From Syncephalis plumigaleata (Eukaryota > Zoopagomycota > Zoopagomycetes > Zoopagales > Piptocephalidaceae), in the NCBI GenBank assembly GCA_025201365.1, contig JAIXMF010000061.1, positions 1 through 50,120 of the forward strand: a DNA stretch of 50,120 bases, read 5' to 3'. Each line of letters starts with the position of its first letter. The stretch's first letter is position 1. Below the pieces are notes generated by a model that was not told the origin of the DNA, searched no databases, and worked only from the letters and a program-made list of their open reading frames with translations. A program made the translations under genes and the position numbers. Below are positions 47,001-50,120 of the stretch, piece by piece.

Positions 47001-48728
47001 AGTTTGGCCGTGCTTAAAGTGAATAGCGAGAAATTAAGAAAGGCACGCGATGACATGGAGTTCAACGATATTATCAAGGAGTACTTTTCCTCGTTGGACA
47101 CGCTACTTCATCCTAATAGCACGAATCCACGCTTGCGCGCCATCACCGGTTTCGATCGACTTATTCTCGTGGCCACTCAGGATTTCCTAGATGTTGACGA
47201 TGAATCCATCATTATACTACGTAAAGCGCAACAATCCAAGGTTGTCCATAGTATTGAGAACTTCAATAAGCGCAATGTACTTCGTAATCTAATGGATACA
47301 GCTCGATTCTCCCGACCGGAACTCGATCAAATCTACGATTGCTACAATCGAGTGCTATTTTATCGACGTGCCGACGAGGAAGACGAACCCACCATGGACT
47401 ATCCGTTATTCCTTGAATTCCTCGCCAGCATTACTCGTTGGTGTCGTGGCAGAGAGGATGTCGACGATCTAGACATGGCCAATCGTAGTATGAATAGCTC
47501 GCGATCCCGTCGCCGATCCAAGCCCACCTACCACTTCACCAAACGACTATTCGATCATTTCTCGCACGAGCATGAAGGTGAGATCTCCTTCCAGGAATTG
47601 GTCTGCCTATTGGGCGCTATCATCAAGGGCGATCTAATGTCGCGTATCGAACTATTCCACACGATACACGACACGGATCAGGATGGTCAACTCACGCAGA
47701 AGGATGTTACCGACTTCTCTGAGAGTCTACTCTATCTCTTCCGTTATGAACAGCAGGAGTTCTCGCTACGTTCCGTGGCGGTATTCCTTAATCATGCCAA
47801 CGAGCATGCGACACAAGATCCAGATCACGATGATGTTCGTCTATTATCGCTACCATCACTACGATCGGTGGTTTTATCCGATGAAGTGTTGGAACGATTC
47901 TTCGACAAGAGTTTCGCCGCTTCCTTCCAGATCAATCAAGCGGTGGTGGATAAACGACGTAGCAAAGCATTCGGTATATTCGACGATCTATGGAATACTG
48001 GTGACGAGGACACGAGTATGGATGTCGGCGATATTAGTACATTCTCGGTGGCTGCCGCCGACACTAGTACGTTCTCCACGTTAAGCGGTAATGAAAGCAC
48101 CGTACTACGTAGTCGAGCGGGTAGTTTCAACGTTGTCAGCTCGGAGAATAGTCCCGTTACTGATGTATTTACGGCAATGGCCGCTGAATTACGCGGTCGC
48201 CGTTCTCGTAGTAATAGCACGACCACCGCGGGCAATCCACTCACTCATCATTCCTCCACGTCATCACTACGTAAAAACAATCATCTAAGCCATCTACTTA
48301 ACTCGGTGCCATTGGCCCAGTCCAATCTACGTCATTGCACGCAAATGGCGAATAGTCCCATTAATGGCGGTATCATTGATCATGCAGAGGCTGCCTCATC
48401 CTCTAGTGTCACCGCTAGTTCTAGTATGGGACGGCAGACATCACCTGAATTCGCTTCTATCTCAGAGGATACTACAATCGATGAAGAGTGCATTCTTAGT
48501 GAGGATCTACTGGCACATGGTGATAAATTGACATCAAGTCAATTGACAGTAGTAGATGAGATATCACATAATAATGGTAATGATGCAGATGATGATGATG
48601 ATGGTGGCTTCCTATCAGCAGATGACTTGTCACCCATTATGAATGAACATACGCTACCTGATATGGACAAGATTCTAGATGAATTGGATGCAGTAGAAAC
48701 ACCCATTAGTCCAGGATTGTTGGCATAA
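44086..48728 (+). CDS. Full-length TBC1D8/9-type RabGAP (GRAM-GRAM-TBC-EF-hand)
   Basis: Exons 44086-44222, 44483-44607, 44678-44770, 44835-46569, 46645-46941, 47003-48728; 4113 nt, 1370 residues. It contains an N-terminal helical region, a first GRAM (IFDLPLNERMVNSFICGYQHPSAGYRPGTLYLSEHYICFLG), a Ser/Arg-rich linker, a second GRAM (around LFRVPPTEQLLESCPALLAHDNRVTVPGRVYVSNTYMAFG), a TBC domain ([16 protein letters not shown]; arginine finger IEKDLNR; glutamine finger YCQAMN), then a C-terminal EF-hand region (DTDQDGQLTQKD) and a long acidic/Ser-rich tail. GRAM domains bind membrane lipids; TBC inactivates Rab GTPases. Five intron positions are shared with the paralog at 40456-36773, which has nine further introns. 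This copy keeps the ancestral architecture. Confidence 0.95.
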
Positions 48729-49261
48729 CTATAAGAATACGACATATGCCTGTGTATAATGATGATGATACCTTACTTTTATCATTCTACATAAGCAATA
48801 CTCTACATTGCTATTATTATTTTTCTTTTGCCTTATTATTATTATTACATTTGATTTCTGTTTTATTTCCGTAACATTCCTACTTTATAGTGCCTGTGTA
48901 ATCGATGATGTATCATTTATGTCACATTCACTAATTCATTCATTTTCTCTCTTTTTCTTTACTACAAATGAGTAAATAAATAAATAGTAGATAAATTAAT
49001 TAAATAGTTTATTATTATTATTAAGTAGATGCCCTTTCAGCATCTTCCAAGATGCCTGCAATGTTTAATTGCATACGTGGATGTATATCATCTTCATCTT
49101 CATCATTTTGCATATTATCAATAGCAGCAGCAGCAGTAGTAGTAGTAGTAGTAGCACCTTCATCTTCATCTCCCATGAATGATGCATGATCATACGTTAA
49201 ATGTGCTGCACCTCTTGACTTGTGTCCATGCAATGGTGTATCATTGTATTATAACGTGAAC
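48729..49261. other. Convergent 3' region between RabGAP and ADIP-like genes
   Basis: AT-rich 3' UTR sequence (AATAAA at 48974-48979). A short minus-strand frame at 49021-49233 is Thr/Ala/Asp-rich by repeat composition (AGC/TAG units near 49120-49155) and lies beyond the stop of the ADIP-like gene. Confidence 0.5.
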
Positions 49262-50120
49262 CTAAAACCATAAGCTTCGAGCTGGTGTTTCCTTGAGCCA
49301 TCTAGTAAAGTGTTTAGCATAGGGAACAATCATTAGTTTCATACAGATCAAAATTCTAATCAACTTACTGTGGTGTTTCAGGTAGAATATCCAGCATACG
49401 CTGTGTTTCTATATGTCGTTTCTCCTCCTCGAACATATGACGTTCACGCTATTATCGATGAATTAACATTAGCGTATTATATCATTTTATTTCTAATAGT
49501 GTCCACTACTTACTAGTAATTGTTCACGCTCTAATCCTAATTTCACAGCTGCCTCCGTGAATGCTTCTCTCTCGGCGTTCAACTCTTCTTGTTGCTGTTT
49601 AAGTCGATGATACCGTTCTTCCATTTCTGTTTCTGTAATATCATGTCTAAATAGTAATCAATTCATTCATTAATGAGTAATATAGATTAGTAATCATTAT
49701 TCACTTCTTACATTGTGTTATCAGCAACGACAACACTACGCTGATCACCAATCATATCCGGTGATAATGCTAGATCCATCAATTTCTCTTGTTCCTTAAT
49801 GACATACGAATACTCATCTAACAAGTAGAGTATACATGTGTGTTATTAATCGATATCTCATTCTAATCATTATCATTATAATAAGAAACTAGACTATACC
49901 TAATTGTTCACGTAATGTTTGTATTTGTTGATCCTTCTCCTGCAACTCTTGCTCCTTAGTAGCTAGCACCTCAGCATCAATGGGTGCCAATGCCTGCGAG
50001 GTCATTGATTCCCATTGTTCACGTAGACGAGTCACCATACTACGCACTTCATCCACAATAGAAGTACCGAATATGGATGGCGGGTAAATTACCAGGTGTA
50101 CCTCGTGTAGGTGTCTCTGT
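49262..50120 (-). CDS. ADIP/SSX2IP/Msd1-type coiled-coil protein, 3' part
   Basis: Minus-strand exons: 50120 (edge)-49900, 49817-49712, 49646-49514, 49448-49369, 49301-49262 (stop TAG 49264-49262). The product is continuous coiled coil: LATKEQELQEKDQQIQTLREQL, DEYSYVIKEQEKLMDLALSPDMI, then the family signature NAEREAFTEAAVKLGLEREQLLRERHMFEEEKRHIETQRMLDILPETP, ending QWLKETPARSLWF. The F-T/R-E-A-A-hydrophobic-x-L-G-x-E-R block followed by EEKR and ML..LP.TP is typical of the ADIP domain (SSX2IP in animals, Msd1 at the fission yeast spindle pole body), which anchors microtubules at centrosomes or spindle pole bodies. The 5' end lies outside the window; the frame of the first 60 nt at the edge is uncertain. 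Confidence 0.72.

Noticed and set aside
49021-49233. Thr/Ala/Asp-rich minus-strand frame downstream of the ADIP-like gene
   Set aside because: The coiled-coil gene ends in frame at TAG 49264-49262. Joining this frame would need a missing acceptor and passes a stop.
1-50120. CRISPR array, rRNA or bacterial-type operon
   Set aside because: No spaced direct repeats or rRNA-like blocks; genes are spliced and individually spaced.

Overview
The window is nuclear DNA of an intron-rich eukaryote, most likely an early-diverging (zygomycete-grade) fungus. This rests on short introns (mostly 50-100 nt) with GTAAGT/GTATGT donors and CTAAC/CTAAT branch sites, a fungal-type Ras ending in a CAAX box, a DIRS retrotransposon, a Fanzor relic, and many low-complexity Asn/Asp/Gln/Thr runs. 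TAA and TAG both act as normal stops, so the standard code is assumed. I rebuilt splicing by hand from splice signals, reading phase and family alignment. For the complete genes every exon set sums to a multiple of three.

Layout. 3-869: 3' end of an unrecognised gene (+). 1343-5548: a complete DIRS-1-type tyrosine-recombinase retrotransposon (gag-like, RT/RNase H/methyltransferase-like, YR) with inverted terminal repeats and an internal complementary region, about 160 bp upstream of the next start codon. 5710-10303: an 18-exon anoctamin/TMEM16 gene (+) with one in-frame TAA. 10489-11660: a RING protein with a SUMO-interaction motif (+). 14082-11814: Nramp metal transporter (-). 18485-19564: Ras GTPase (+). 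21022-23997: a second, divergent Nramp (+) whose metal-binding DPGN motif reads NPGH. 26297-25316: 3' half of a PUF60-like splicing factor (-) with no intact 5' half. 27952-28401: small Lys-tailed protein, possibly RNA polymerase I subunit RPA14/Ker1 (+). 29890-28648: decayed Fanzor (TnpB-like) gene (-).

The right half is dominated by RabGAP genes of the TBC1D8/9 type. At 44086-48728 (+) lies a full-length GRAM-GRAM-TBC-EF-hand protein. Its paralog is broken in two: GRAM-GRAM-TBC is at 40456-36773 (-), and the EF-hand C-terminal part is a separate gene at 30986-32041 (+). A half-size ABCA transporter (32592-36601, +, 20 coding exons) lies between them. One inversion of about 6 kb with a breakpoint inside the ancestral RabGAP gene explains the order and strands of all three. 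The ABCA gene carries a textbook U12-type AT-AC intron, and the TBC half carries a 5-nt microexon. A Lines-family protein (40833-42998, +) and the 3' part of an ADIP/SSX2IP/Msd1-type coiled-coil gene (50120-49262, -) complete the window.

The genes form no operon or single pathway. Recurrent themes are membrane traffic and lipid or metal transport (anoctamin, ABCA, Nramp x2, RabGAP x2, Ras) and local paralogy (Nramp pair, RabGAP pair). No tRNA, rRNA or CRISPR array was recognised.
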